Source: Opitutus sp. ER46
GTDB taxonomy: Bacteria > Verrucomicrobiota > Verrucomicrobiia > Opitutales > Opitutaceae
Direction: 5' to 3'
Assembly (NCBI RefSeq): GCF_003054705.1
Contig: NZ_QAYX01000010.1
Span: 1 to 58,298 of the forward strand
Length of the DNA: 58,298 bases
The notes beneath the pieces are model-generated. The model ran no database searches. It saw nothing but the letters and a program-made list of their open reading frames with translations, and was not told the origin of the DNA. The position numbers and the translations under genes were made by a program. Within the stretch, counting starts at the first letter, position 1, and each line of letters begins with the position of its first letter. Positions 13,431-21,719 of the stretch are shown piece after piece.

Positions 13431-14460
13431 ATTGGAGCAGCTCGGCGACCCAGCGGCGGTGGGGACCGGACAAGGTGATGGCGTCGAGTCGGGCGAGGGG
13501 GACCCACACGAGTTCGGCCGAGGGCAGCTTTCGCGGGGCGGGCGCGGCGTGGATCGTTTCGGTGATCTGAAATCGGGTGATCGCGCGGCGCTTGCGGGCG
13601 AGCGGGGCGGCGCTGCTGGCGGCGGGGTCGAAGCCGATGTGGCTGGCGAGCGGCAACTCGTGGAGGTCGGCCAGACGACGGGCGCCGGCGGGGGTGCGGT
13701 GGAGCAGCAGGCTGTCGCCCTGGCGGCACCAGACCCGCGCGACGGCGCGCTGCTCGATCTGCCTGGCGGCGAGCCGCGGGTAGGCTTCGGGTTCGCCGGC
13801 GCGCGCGGCGGCGCAGAACGTCCGCACCGGGCACGTGAGGCAGAGCGGGCTCTGGCGGAGGCAGACGGTCGCGCCCAGCTCCATCATGGCCTGGTTGTGG
13901 TTGCCGGGGGCGGACGGCAGGAGGAGCTCGGTCGCGAGCTCGGTGAAAGCCTTGGCGGCGCTGGCGGAATCGCGGAACGGCGTCGGATCGGCGGTGAGGC
14001 GGGCCAGGATGCGAACGACGTTGCCGTCGACGCAGGCGGCGGGCTGCCCGAAAGCGATGCTGGTGATGGCGGCGGCGGTGTAGGGTCCGACGCCGGGCAG
14101 TTCGAGCCACTCGGCGGGCGTGCGGGGCAGGGCGGGAAGGGCGACAACGGCCTGGGCGAGCCGGTGCAGGTTGCGGGCGCGGGAGTAGTAGCCGAGGCCC
14201 TCCCAGAGCTTGAGGACGCGCGCCTCGGGGGCGGCGGCGAGCGCGGCGAAGTCGGGCAACTCGGCCAGCCAGCGGGCGAAGTAGGGCAGCACGGTCTTCA
14301 CCTGCGTCTGCTGCAGCATGAACTCGCTCACGACTGTCTTGTAGGCGGACGGGTGTTCGCGCCACGGCAGCGGGCGGGCGCTGGCGCGGTACCAGCGATG
14401 CAGTGCGTGCTGAAAGTCGGCTTTGGCGGCGATCAGGGCGCGGGAGCGGGCGGAAGGCAT
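13429..14460 (-). CDS. mutY: A/G-specific adenine DNA glycosylase
   Basis: A 343-residue glycosylase that removes adenine opposite 8-oxoguanine. It has the N-terminal RPLPWREHPSAYKTVVSEFM segment with catalytic Glu in SEFMLQQTQV, then the helix-hairpin-helix ELPGVGPYTAAAITSIAFG and the conserved Asp in ACVDGNVVRIL. The 4Fe-4S ligands have spacing C-x6-C-x2-C-x5-C (within CLRQSPLCLTCPVRTFC). The last third is a NUDIX-like 8-oxoG recognition domain. ATG 14460 matches the usual start, and the frame upstream is not conserved-looking. It is divergent from the RNase HIII gene, 136 bp apart. Confidence 0.95.
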   Translation of the reverse strand: MPSARSRALIAAKADFQHALHRWYRASARPLPWREHPSAYKTVVSEFMLQQTQVKTVLPYFARWLAELPDFAALAAAPEARVLKLWEGLGYYSRARNLHRLAQAVVALPALPRTPAEWLELPGVGPYTAAAITSIAFGQPAACVDGNVVRILARLTADPTPFRDSASAAKAFTELATELLLPSAPGNHNQAMMELGATVCLRQSPLCLTCPVRTFCAAARAGEPEAYPRLAARQIEQRAVARVWCRQGDSLLLHRTPAGARRLADLHELPLASHIGFDPAASSAAPLARKRRAITRFQITETIHAAPAPRKLPSAELVWVPLARLDAITLSGPHRRWVAELLQ

Positions 14461-14596
14461 GGTGGGGCGCGGATTGGCCGGGAAAACCGGGCGACGGCGC
14501 AAGCCAAATAGGCACGGCCGCACGGTGGCGAACGCCTGCGCCGATGTTTCCACCAAAAGCTTTGCCCTTTGGACCTGATTTTGCGGCCATCCGCGC

Positions 14597-15610
14597 ATGG
14601 CCAAGAAACCAGGCGGCGACGAAGACGCCCCGAAGAAGATCGCCAGCTATACGGTGAAACTCGACGACGCGCAGATGGAGACCCTGCGCGGGATCCTGGA
14701 GCAGCGCGGCTGGACGCCCTTCGAGGTGGCGTACACCCGCTTCGCGTTCAAGGCCGACCACCTCAAGGTCAACGTCTCGGCCTACACGAGCGGCAAGGTC
14801 GTGATTGCCGGCAAGGGCACGGAGGACTTCGTGCGGGACGTGCTCGAGCCCGAGGTGACGGGCGCGGCCAAGCTCGGCTACGACGACGTGCTGCATCCGG
14901 ACTGGTTCGAGTCGCATGCCGGCATGGATGAAAGCGGCAAGGGCGACTTTTTCGGGCCGGTGGTGGCGGCGACGGTGATCGCGGACCGCGTGGCAATCGA
15001 AGGTTGGATCAAGGCCGGGGTGAAGGACTCGAAGCGGATCGCGGACATGCAGATCATCAAGCTCGACCAGCTTATCCGGGACACGCCCGGGGTGGCGGTC
15101 CGCACCTGCTTCTGCGGGATGCCGAAGTACAACGAGCTGATGGGGCGGCCCGGGGCGAACCTGAACCGGCTGCTGGCGTGGCAGCACGCGACGGCGCTCG
15201 AGCAGGCGCTCGCCACCAAGCGGGTGCCGTGGGGCCTGCTGGACCAGTTTACGGAGCAGCCGTTGGTGCAGCGCGAGCTGGCCCGCAAGAACGTGGCGGG
15301 TTTCGACCTGCGGATGCGGACGAAGGCGGAAGAGGACCCGGTCGTGGCGGCGGCCTCGATCGTGGCGCGAGCCGAGTTTCAGCGGCAGATGGTGATGCTC
15401 TCGAAGCAGTTTGGCGCGCGGCTGCAGAAAGGCGCGGGCCCGTTGGTGAAGGAGCAGGCAATGCAGATCATCCAGCAATTCGGCGCGCGGGCGCTGGGCA
15501 ACTTTGCCAAGCTGCACTTCCGGACGGCGTACGAAGTGGTTTCGGCGGCGGGCAAACTCGACGAGTTGCCGCTGAAGGAGCCGGCGGCGCGGATGGAGTG
15601 GGGCAGCTAG
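14597..15610 (+). CDS. rnhC: Ribonuclease HIII
   Basis: A 337-residue nuclease that removes RNA from RNA-DNA hybrids. The N-terminal TBP-like substrate-binding domain (about residues 15-90: YTVKLDDAQMETLRGILEQ) separates HIII from HII. The catalytic RNase H fold begins GMDESGKGDFFGPVV (Asp111 and Glu112), with VKDSKRI and ADDDPVVAA-type positions later (AEEDPVVAAASIVARAEF). Length is typical. It is divergent from mutY. A separate RNase HII gene lies only 1.5 kb downstream. Confidence 0.95.
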   Translation: MAKKPGGDEDAPKKIASYTVKLDDAQMETLRGILEQRGWTPFEVAYTRFAFKADHLKVNVSAYTSGKVVIAGKGTEDFVRDVLEPEVTGAAKLGYDDVLHPDWFESHAGMDESGKGDFFGPVVAATVIADRVAIEGWIKAGVKDSKRIADMQIIKLDQLIRDTPGVAVRTCFCGMPKYNELMGRPGANLNRLLAWQHATALEQALATKRVPWGLLDQFTEQPLVQRELARKNVAGFDLRMRTKAEEDPVVAAASIVARAEFQRQMVMLSKQFGARLQKGAGPLVKEQAMQIIQQFGARALGNFAKLHFRTAYEVVSAAGKLDELPLKEPAARMEWGS

Positions 15611-15637
15611 CCGCCTCCGAAATTCGCCCGCAGGCTG

Positions 15638-16165
15638 CTAGGCGCGCGGCGTGTTGCCGGGGGCGGAGGTGGCCGCGCGCGGCGCGGCGTGTTTCCGGGC
15701 CTCGTCGACCGCGAGCTCCTCGATGTAGCGGGTAAAATCCTCGTCCTCGCCCTCGACCAATTCGGGGAGCGCGGCGCGAAATTCGGGGCGGGCGACCCAC
15801 TCGCGCATGTAGTCCTCCCATGACTTCCACAAGCGGCGGGTCTGCTTGTTCATGTTCTCTTCGTACACGAGCAGGTAGGCGCGTTCGAAGAGCGAGATGA
15901 GGATGCCGAAGATCGCGAGCCGCCGTTCCTGCTGCTCGGAGGTGAGTTCCTGGGCGCGACCGTCGCGGCGGAGGAGCTGCAAGTCGGCGTTGTCGAGGAC
16001 GAGCTTGAGGAACTCGCGGTATTCGTCGGACAGGCGCTGGTAGATCTCCTCGTCCTCGCTCTGCCGTTCTTTGCGCTGCTCCATCAGGAACACGATGATC
16101 GCGAACGGCAGACCGACCACGGTCACGATGTAGCTCAGGAGCTCCCAGGTTTCGAGCGACAGCAT
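15638..16165 (-). CDS. Membrane-anchored hypothetical protein
   Basis: A 175-residue protein I cannot assign to a named family. One membrane segment lies at about residues 9-28 (LSYIVTVVGLPFAIIVFLM), followed by a long charged, mostly helical cytoplasmic part with EEIYQRLSDEYREFLKLVL and ERAYLLVYEENMNKQTRRLW. The architecture (short outside N-terminus, single helix, helical body) recurs in proteins annotated as hypothetical in many bacteria. It is convergent with rnhC, 27 bp from its stop codon, and its 5' end abuts the tandem repeat block. Confidence 0.75.
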   Translation of the reverse strand: MLSLETWELLSYIVTVVGLPFAIIVFLMEQRKERQSEDEEIYQRLSDEYREFLKLVLDNADLQLLRRDGRAQELTSEQQERRLAIFGILISLFERAYLLVYEENMNKQTRRLWKSWEDYMREWVARPEFRAALPELVEGEDEDFTRYIEELAVDEARKHAAPRAATSAPGNTPRA

Positions 16166-16223
16166 GACCTCTGGTTACGCGAGGGGCTTGAAAGGTGCAA
16201 GTTACGTGTCGGGTCGGGTGTTG

Positions 16224-16600
16224 GCGCGCGCTGAACCGCGCGCGACGTTGGCAGGTTGCAGGTTCGAAGGTTGCAGGTTCCGAACCACGGAAGAGGAGGT
16301 GGACCGCGAAAGACGCGAAAGGGCGCGAAAACCTGGGGTGGACGGGGGCGCGCGCTGAACCGCGCGCGCGACGTTGGCAGGTTGCAGGTTCGAAGGTTGC
16401 TGGTTCCTGAACCACGGAAGAGGAGGTGGACCGCGAAAGGCGCGAAAGGGCGCGAAAACCTGGGGTGGACGGGGGCGCGCGCTGAATCGCGCGCGCGACG
16501 TTGGCAGGTTGCAGGTTCGAAGGTTGCAGGTTCCGCACCACGGAGGATCGGGGCCGAGGACTGCGGGTTTTCGCGGCTCGTTTCGCGTAATTCGCGGTAA
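16224..16600. repeat. Three tandem ~125-bp repeat units
   Basis: Units begin near 16224, 16348 and 16475, so the periods are 124 and 127 bp. Each contains GCGCGCTGAACCGCGCGC, then GACGTTGGCAGGTTGCAGG, TTCGAAGGTTGC, an ACCACGGA word, and (in the first two) an ACCGCGAAAG-CGCGAAAGGG-CGCGAAAACC module ending CTGGGGTGGACGGGG. The third unit ends in a TTTTCGCGGCTCG variant near 16565-16600. Short frames on both strands here are translations of the repeat. Confidence 0.88.
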
Positions 16601-16784
16601 GCTCTGGTTAGGGGATCGGGAGGTTGAGAGTGAGTAACGGCGAAGGGACGAAGGGACGGACGCCAAGGCAGTTTTGAACAGGAGATAAGGGAGGGAACAG
16701 AGGGTCGGTTTCAGCGCGGGTTGGCGGAATCTTTCTCGTTCTCTCGAGGGATTGGGATGCGGGGTGGGCGACGCACGGAGGAGG

Positions 16785-16960
16785 GGAACCGCGAAAGACG
16801 CGAAGGGGCGCGAAAATCTGATGTGGACGGGGCGGGCGCTGAGCCGCGCGTGCGACGTTGGCAGGTTGCAGGTTTGAAGGTTGCCGGTTCCGAATCACGG
16901 AAGGTCGGGGGCGAGAACCGCGGGTCTTCGCGGCTCGGTTCGCGTATTTCGCGGTGCACT
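16785..16960. repeat. Diverged fourth copy of the 16224 repeat family
   Basis: ACCGCGAAAGACGCGAAGGG at about 16789 is followed by GGGCGCTGAGCCGCGCGTGC, GACGTTGGCAGGTTGCAGG and CGGGTCTTCGCGGCTCGG. The order of modules is shifted relative to the tandem block. It lies just upstream of the RNase HII gene. The 16600-16785 spacer shows no gene. Confidence 0.7.
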
Positions 16961-17076
16961 CCTCTTCTGTCCTCGGCGCGGTTTGTGGTCCAGAAGCTGC
17001 CGAGTTGCAGGAGGCGGGCGGGAGCCGGAAGGCGCGGGGCTTGCCAGCCATGGAGGGGGACTCTGTGATCCCCGGG

Positions 17077-17955
17077 ATGAAGCGCCGCCAGCTGCGCGGG
17101 TTCGACCTGAAGCAAATCGAAGGAGTAAACAGCCTCATCGGCGTCGATGAGGTGGGGCGGGGCGCGTTTGCCGGGCCGGTGGTGGCGGCGGCGGTGTTGG
17201 TCAATCGCGAGTTCCTGGAAAGCCGGTGGGCGCTGACGAAGAGCGGCCGGGTGAACGACTCGAAACTCCTGACGCCCGAGCAGCGGGAGGAGCTGTGGGG
17301 GGAGTTTGAGAAGCTGACGGCGGCCGGGCTGATCCATGCGAACCACGGGTCGGCGTCGGTCGAGGAGATCGCGCAATTGAACATCCTGGGCGCCACGAAG
17401 CTGGCGATGCGGCGGGCGCTGGAGGGCATTTACCCGGCGACGGCGTTTCAGCCCGAGCGCACCGAGCCGGACCTGTTTTCCAGCCTGGAAGAGCGCGAGG
17501 CGTACACGCCCACGGTCTCGGCGCGGGTCCTGATCGACGGGTTGCCGTTGCGGAGCTTCCCGTACCCGCACCGGGCGTTCGTGCACGGTGATGCGCGCTC
17601 GCTCTGCATCGCCATGGCGTCGGTCATCGCGAAGGTGACGCGCGACCGGCTGATGGTGGCGATGGAGGCGAAGCACCCGGGCTACGGCTTTGCGCAGCAC
17701 AAGGGGTACGGCACCGAGGAACATCGCGACGCGGTGCTGCGGCTCGGGCGGTGCGTGGAGCACCGCGAGGCGTTCCTGCGGAAGCTCCTGGCGGTCCGGA
17801 TCGACCCGGCCCAGATGAACCTTTTCGAGAAGGGTGGCGCGGCCAAACTGGCGCCGGTCGACACTGACCCGGAGGTCGAGGGCGAGGGGGAGTCCGCCGG
17901 TGGCGGGACGGAGCCGGCGGCGAGCGAAACGAAGCCGGTGGGCGCCGACACCTGA
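17077..17955 (+). CDS. rnhB: Ribonuclease HII
   Basis: About 292 residues; it nicks ribonucleotides in DNA and RNA-DNA hybrids. GVDEVGRGAFAGPVVAAAV carries the first acidic pair (Asp24, Glu25). VNDSKLLTPEQREEL follows, and the C-terminal half contains VHGDARSLCIAMASVIAKVTR and HPGYGFAQHKGYGT. It is longer than E. coli RNase HII because of an insertion around residues 120-160 (FQPERTEPDLFSSLEEREAY) and an acidic, disordered-looking tail. The open frame extends into repeat DNA upstream. ATG 17077 (MKRRQLRGFD) and ATG 17050 are both possible. Confidence 0.93.
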   Translation: MKRRQLRGFDLKQIEGVNSLIGVDEVGRGAFAGPVVAAAVLVNREFLESRWALTKSGRVNDSKLLTPEQREELWGEFEKLTAAGLIHANHGSASVEEIAQLNILGATKLAMRRALEGIYPATAFQPERTEPDLFSSLEEREAYTPTVSARVLIDGLPLRSFPYPHRAFVHGDARSLCIAMASVIAKVTRDRLMVAMEAKHPGYGFAQHKGYGTEEHRDAVLRLGRCVEHREAFLRKLLAVRIDPAQMNLFEKGGAAKLAPVDTDPEVEGEGESAGGGTEPAASETKPVGADT

Positions 17956-18028
17956 GCGGCGCGGGACGCGCCCGGCCGGATACGGGTTTCAGCTTCCCGT
18001 TGTCGCGGCTTCGGCTTTGCTCGTGGCC

Positions 18029-19213
18029 ATGGCCGGCAAGAAGACGACTTCGCTAGATCGGGTGCTCGGGCGGCTGGATACGCTCGACACGGTTAATCTC
18101 ACGAACCTCGTGCAGCGGCTGGCGCGGGAGCGGGCGCTGTTCGAGGAGATCTTCAACACGCTGCAGGAAGGCATCCTCGTCATTCGCGACGACGGCGCGA
18201 TCGAGTACGCCAACGCCTCGGCCTATGCGCTGATCGGGCTCGGGTCGGACGAACTCACCGGCGAAACGCTGTGGCGGCTGGTGCCGGGACTGCGGACCTC
18301 GCTCGGGGCGACGCTGGACGACACCCGCGCGGTGGCGCCGGTGGCGACGCGGGAATTCGAGCTGACCTACCCGGAGCCGCGGACGGTGCGGATGTACATG
18401 GTGCCGTTCACGCAGCCCACGCGCGGGGCGGCGCGGCGGTTCGTGATCATCCTGTCGGACATCACCAAGGATAAGGAAACGACGGAGGCGCGCATCGAGA
18501 ACGAGCGCACGTCGTCGATCCTGCTGCTGGCGGCGGGCGTCGCGCACGAGTTGGGCAATCCGCTGAACTCGCTCACGATTCACCTCCAGTTGATCGAGCG
18601 GAAACTGAAGCGCCTGGGCGCGGGCAAGGAAGTCGACGCCGTCGCGGATTCCGTACGCGTGTGCCGCAACGAGGTCTCCCGGCTCGATGGGATCATTACC
18701 AACTTTCTCGAGGCGATCCGGCCGCGTCCGCCGGACCTCGCCGACACCGACCTCAACGACGTCCTCGACGAAGTCCTGCGTTTCCAGCACCGCGAAATGG
18801 AGGACCGGGGCATTGCGGTGGAGGCGGAGACGTCGGAGGCGCTGCCGCACGTGATGGCGGACCGCAACCAGCTGAAGCAGGTGTTCTTCAACCTCACCAA
18901 GAACGCCATGGAGGCGATGCGGCCTGGCGGGAAGCTGCGGATCCGCTCCCGGGCGGACGACGACTACGTGTATCTCATGGTTGGAGACACCGGCGCGGGC
19001 ATCAAACAGGAGGATCTCGTGCGCCTGTTCCAGCCTTACTACACCACGAAGGCGGGCGGCAGCGGGTTGGGCCTGATGATCGCGCAGCGCATCATGCGCG
19101 AGCACGGCGGCCACATTGGCATCGAGAGCAAGGAAGGCGTGGGCACGATCGTAACCCTGCAGTTCCCGCGCAAGGACCGCCGCGTGCGCATGCTCCAGAG
19201 CGGCGGGCGCTAA
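18029..19213 (+). CDS. NtrB-like PAS sensor histidine kinase
   Basis: A 394-residue kinase without membrane segments. A short N-terminal helix precedes a PAS domain (about residues 38-150; EIFNTLQEGILVIRDDGAIEYANASA). The H-box is VAHELGNPLNSL with His173. The ATPase domain has the N-box NLTKNAMEAM, then GDTGAGIKQEDL and GSGLGLMIAQRI. The order PAS, HELGNPL H-box, GLGL is that of NtrB-class kinases paired with sigma-54 activators. The likely partner is the NtrC-like gene 2.5 kb downstream, an inference from type and proximity. ATG 18029 is preferred because the longer frame overlaps the rnhB 3' end. Confidence 0.9.
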   Translation: MAGKKTTSLDRVLGRLDTLDTVNLTNLVQRLARERALFEEIFNTLQEGILVIRDDGAIEYANASAYALIGLGSDELTGETLWRLVPGLRTSLGATLDDTRAVAPVATREFELTYPEPRTVRMYMVPFTQPTRGAARRFVIILSDITKDKETTEARIENERTSSILLLAAGVAHELGNPLNSLTIHLQLIERKLKRLGAGKEVDAVADSVRVCRNEVSRLDGIITNFLEAIRPRPPDLADTDLNDVLDEVLRFQHREMEDRGIAVEAETSEALPHVMADRNQLKQVFFNLTKNAMEAMRPGGKLRIRSRADDDYVYLMVGDTGAGIKQEDLVRLFQPYYTTKAGGSGLGLMIAQRIMREHGGHIGIESKEGVGTIVTLQFPRKDRRVRMLQSGGR

Positions 19214-19252
19214 GCGCGGCCAGCGGTTGCGATCAGCAGCGAACTGCGGGCG

Positions 19253-19286
19253 CAAAAAAAAGGAGCGCGGTGGCACCGCGCCCCTC
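19253..19286 (-). terminator. Intrinsic terminator of the lipoprotein gene
   Basis: GCGCGGT (19265-19271) pairs with ACCGCGC (19275-19281), with flanking GGA and CCTC partly extending the stem. On the minus strand this is followed by eight T's (A-run at 19254-19261). It ends the minus-strand lipoprotein transcript and lies just beyond the plus-strand kinase stop. Confidence 0.82.
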
Positions 19287-19300
19287 GGAAATCGGAGGTG

Positions 19301-19969
19301 CTACTTTCGCACCGAGTCGCGGATGACGTTCTTCACGAGCACCACCTGGGACTCGGTCTTGCCGCCGATGCGGAGGCTGAGCTTCAGCGGAATCTCGTCC
19401 GCCGTGACGCCGAGCTGCGAGACCATTGGCTCGAGCGAGTCGCGCTCGCCGGGGGCAATCGTCAGCTTGGCGGGTTGGGCGGCAAAGTTGCCGAGGTCGG
19501 AATTCACCTCGCTGGCGGAGAACTCAATCGGCGTGGTGCCCTTGTTCTCGAAACCCACGCGGAGTGTCACCGGCGGCATCGGGCTGCCGGCGGCGCGGCG
19601 GGCCATCGCCTGGCGCACGTAGTCTTGCATCGCCTCCTTCTGCTGTTCCTCGGAGTCACCGTAATCGAACGAGTAGCTCTCGCTGAACGCGTCGGTGTCG
19701 CGCTTGAACCAGCCCTTGCGCTCCGGGGGCGCGGCCTTGCTGCCGGCGCCGCGCTGGAAGCCGCGGGACACGGTGACGAGCACCTGAATCTGACCGCCGG
19801 CAAACGTGGCGTCTCCCTTCATCGCGACCGGACGTTCGCCGGGAGCGAGCCGGGCCTCTTCCGCCATGAGATCACGGGGCACGGCCGGGTTGCTGCATCC
19901 CGCCCCGGCGAGGAGCGAGGCGGCGAAGATCACGGCGGCAAGTTTCAGGGGTAATGGCGTCTGCTTCAT
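19301..19969 (-). CDS. Lipoprotein of unknown function
   Basis: A 222-residue protein with a signal peptide ending in the lipobox LAGAGC (Cys at about residue 25), so it should be lipid-anchored in the envelope. The mature part has a Gly/Ala/Pro-rich region, then DYGDSEEQQKEAMQDYVRQA, followed by a beta-rich half with PPVTLRVGFENKGTTPIEF. That half resembles the immunoglobulin-like repeats that measure a modified-versus-native character in surface lipoproteins. I do not recognise the family. It is transcribed alone, opposite to both neighbours, with its own terminator. Confidence 0.82.
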   Translation of the reverse strand: MKQTPLPLKLAAVIFAASLLAGAGCSNPAVPRDLMAEEARLAPGERPVAMKGDATFAGGQIQVLVTVSRGFQRGAGSKAAPPERKGWFKRDTDAFSESYSFDYGDSEEQQKEAMQDYVRQAMARRAAGSPMPPVTLRVGFENKGTTPIEFSASEVNSDLGNFAAQPAKLTIAPGERDSLEPMVSQLGVTADEIPLKLSLRIGGKTESQVVLVKNVIRDSVRK

Positions 19970-20113
19970 GTGTAAGTCGTGCGGGCGGCGACATCATGCG
20001 AAGCCGCCGGCGATTGCAAGGGCGCGCATGTCAAAACCGGTGCGGCCGGCGGCCCGTCCGAAAGAATCTTTCTGGCCAACCACCCGTCTTGCTGCTGACA
20101 ACATGCCCTCTGC

Positions 20114-20662
20114 ATGGACACCAGTTCAACGACGGCGCTGGCGGACTTGGTCCGACGAGCTCAGACGGGCGAAGAAGTCGCCCAACGGGAGCTCATTGTC
20201 CGTTACCAGCACCGTGTCGCGGGTTTCATCTACGCCATGACCGGTCGCAGCGATTACGTCGAGGACCTGGCGCAACAGGTGTTCATCAAGATGATCCGCG
20301 CCCTGGACCGTCTCGAGGCGCCGGCGCAGTTCGAGTCCTGGCTGTTCCGGCTGGCGCGCAACACCTGCATCGACCAGCTGCGGCGCCAGAAGCTGCGTCG
20401 GATTTTTCTGCCGTTCGGTGAGGAGCACGAAAACATTCCCGAGCCTCCCGGCGCCGTGGATACCGAGGAGCTGGACGCGCTGCGGCATGCGCTGGCGCAA
20501 CTGCGGCCGCAGGACCGCGCGCTGCTGGCTCTCGTGCAGGAAGGCCGCAGCCATGCCGAGATCGCCGTGATTCTTTCCACCAGCGTCGCCGCCGTGAAGG
20601 CCCGCCTGCACCGCGCGCGTGAGCACCTCCGCGAACATTACCAACCGCAACATGAAGACTGA
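20114..20662 (+). CDS. ECF-type RNA polymerase sigma factor
   Basis: A 182-residue sigma-70-family factor of the extracytoplasmic-function type. Region 2 (about residues 20-90) includes RYQHRVAGFIYAMTGRSDYV, EDLAQQVFIKMIRAL and the WLFRLARNTCIDQLRR helix. Region 4 (about 120-175) ends ILSTSVAAVKARLHRAREHLRE, a recognition helix-turn-helix. No regions 1 or 3 are present. The next gene starts before this one stops (11-bp overlap) and encodes a small membrane protein, the usual place for an anti-sigma factor. Confidence 0.93.
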   Translation: MDTSSTTALADLVRRAQTGEEVAQRELIVRYQHRVAGFIYAMTGRSDYVEDLAQQVFIKMIRALDRLEAPAQFESWLFRLARNTCIDQLRRQKLRRIFLPFGEEHENIPEPPGAVDTEELDALRHALAQLRPQDRALLALVQEGRSHAEIAVILSTSVAAVKARLHRAREHLREHYQPQHED

Positions 20663-21017
20663 AGACCAAGCGTGGCGCCAGCTGCAGCAGCATGCTGCCG
20701 CTCAACTCCACCCCGATTTTTCCCAGCGGGTGCTGCGTGCCGCACATGGTCCTGCCGTCGACACCTGGCAGCAGTTGCAGGCGCGCGGGGCCAGCTCCCT
20801 CCGGCCGGGCTTCGCCGAGCGCGTCCTCCGCGCCGCGCGCCACCTCCCGGGTGTGCCGTCCTTCATTGATCAGATTGCGCTTGGGGCTGCCACGGCCGGG
20901 GTGTGCCTGTTGGGCGTCCTGTACGTGCACTCCCGCAGCACCCAGCACCAGGAGGAGATCAATCTCGCGCGCTGGGAGCAGCTCGCAGCCGAGGTCCAGG
21001 AGTACGACGTGCAATGA
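20652..21017 (+). CDS. Small membrane protein, candidate anti-sigma factor
   Basis: A 121-residue protein with one membrane helix at about residues 72-92 (IALGAATAGVCLLGVLYVHS). The N-terminal cytoplasmic part contains two copies of a short motif, HPDFSQRVLRAA and RPGFAERVLRAA, each preceded by W-x-QLQ. The tail is short. Position (overlapping the ECF sigma stop, and itself overlapping the next start by ATGA) and topology suggest it holds the sigma factor at the membrane. No zinc-binding anti-sigma motif (HxxxCxxC) is visible, so the role is inference. Confidence 0.72.
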   Translation: MKTEDQAWRQLQQHAAAQLHPDFSQRVLRAAHGPAVDTWQQLQARGASSLRPGFAERVLRAARHLPGVPSFIDQIALGAATAGVCLLGVLYVHSRSTQHQEEINLARWEQLAAEVQEYDVQ

Positions 21018-21673
21018 AGCAACGCGTCCTCATCGCCGTTTTGACGCTGCTTGGCTTTGCGGCGGGTTTCGCCGCCCGGTTGCTCACCGAATCGGGCCCC
21101 AATGTCCCGCCACCTCCGACCCCCGGCACCGAGTTTGTCCGCTCCGGCAATGGTGCCGGCCAGGCGGAAAACAAGGAGCGCCGCTCGCCAACGTATTCGG
21201 AGAAGGATCGCACCCGGCTGCTCACCGACATCCAGAAGATCCGCCCGCAGATCGAAACCTACCGCGTGCGCATCGACCAGATCGGCGACGAGTTCGAGCG
21301 CGACGTCCTCGCGATTCTCGATCCCGAACAGCGCCAGAAGTTCGAGGCCCGGCTGAAGAAGAACGCCGAACGCCGAGCCAAGGGCGAGAAGGAGGCCGCC
21401 GAGACCACCACGCTGTCCGACGAGCAGATCTTCCGCCTGCAGCAGGAGCCGCTTTGGAACGCGCTCTGGAACGTCGCGATCAACTGGCGGCTCGAGCGCC
21501 TCACCCGCGACTACAAGCTCGACGACCAGCAGCAGGCCCGCGTGCGCGTCCTCCTGCAGCAGCGCCGCGAGAAGTTTCTCGAGCTCGTCGACGCCACGCC
21601 GCCCCCGAGCATCATGCTGAGCCGGCTCGCGCCCCAGGCCGAGAAGCTTGGCGCCGCTCCCGCAAAGAACTGA
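21014..21673 (+). CDS. Spy/CpxP-like periplasmic protein
   Basis: A 219-residue protein with an N-terminal signal/anchor (about residues 4-22, VLIAVLTLLGFAAGFAARLL). A long charged helical body follows, with LDPEQRQKFEARLKKN and LDDQQQARVRVLLQQRREKF. These resemble the L-T/D-x-E-Q-R repeats of Spy, CpxP and heavy-metal-sensing periplasmic proteins. The gene is third in the overlapping ECF operon, so it may report envelope stress to the membrane protein. The assignment rests on motif resemblance only. Confidence 0.7.
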   Translation: MKQRVLIAVLTLLGFAAGFAARLLTESGPNVPPPPTPGTEFVRSGNGAGQAENKERRSPTYSEKDRTRLLTDIQKIRPQIETYRVRIDQIGDEFERDVLAILDPEQRQKFEARLKKNAERRAKGEKEAAETTTLSDEQIFRLQQEPLWNALWNVAINWRLERLTRDYKLDDQQQARVRVLLQQRREKFLELVDATPPPSIMLSRLAPQAEKLGAAPAKN

Positions 21674-21719
21674 CCCGCGGACTTGACCGGCTGGGGGTGT
21701 ACTGCGTCAATATGGCGCA

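Noticed and set aside
16224-16600. The 125-bp tandem units as a CRISPR or attC array
   Set aside because: No repeat-spacer alternation and no core-site symmetry; units are nearly identical throughout.
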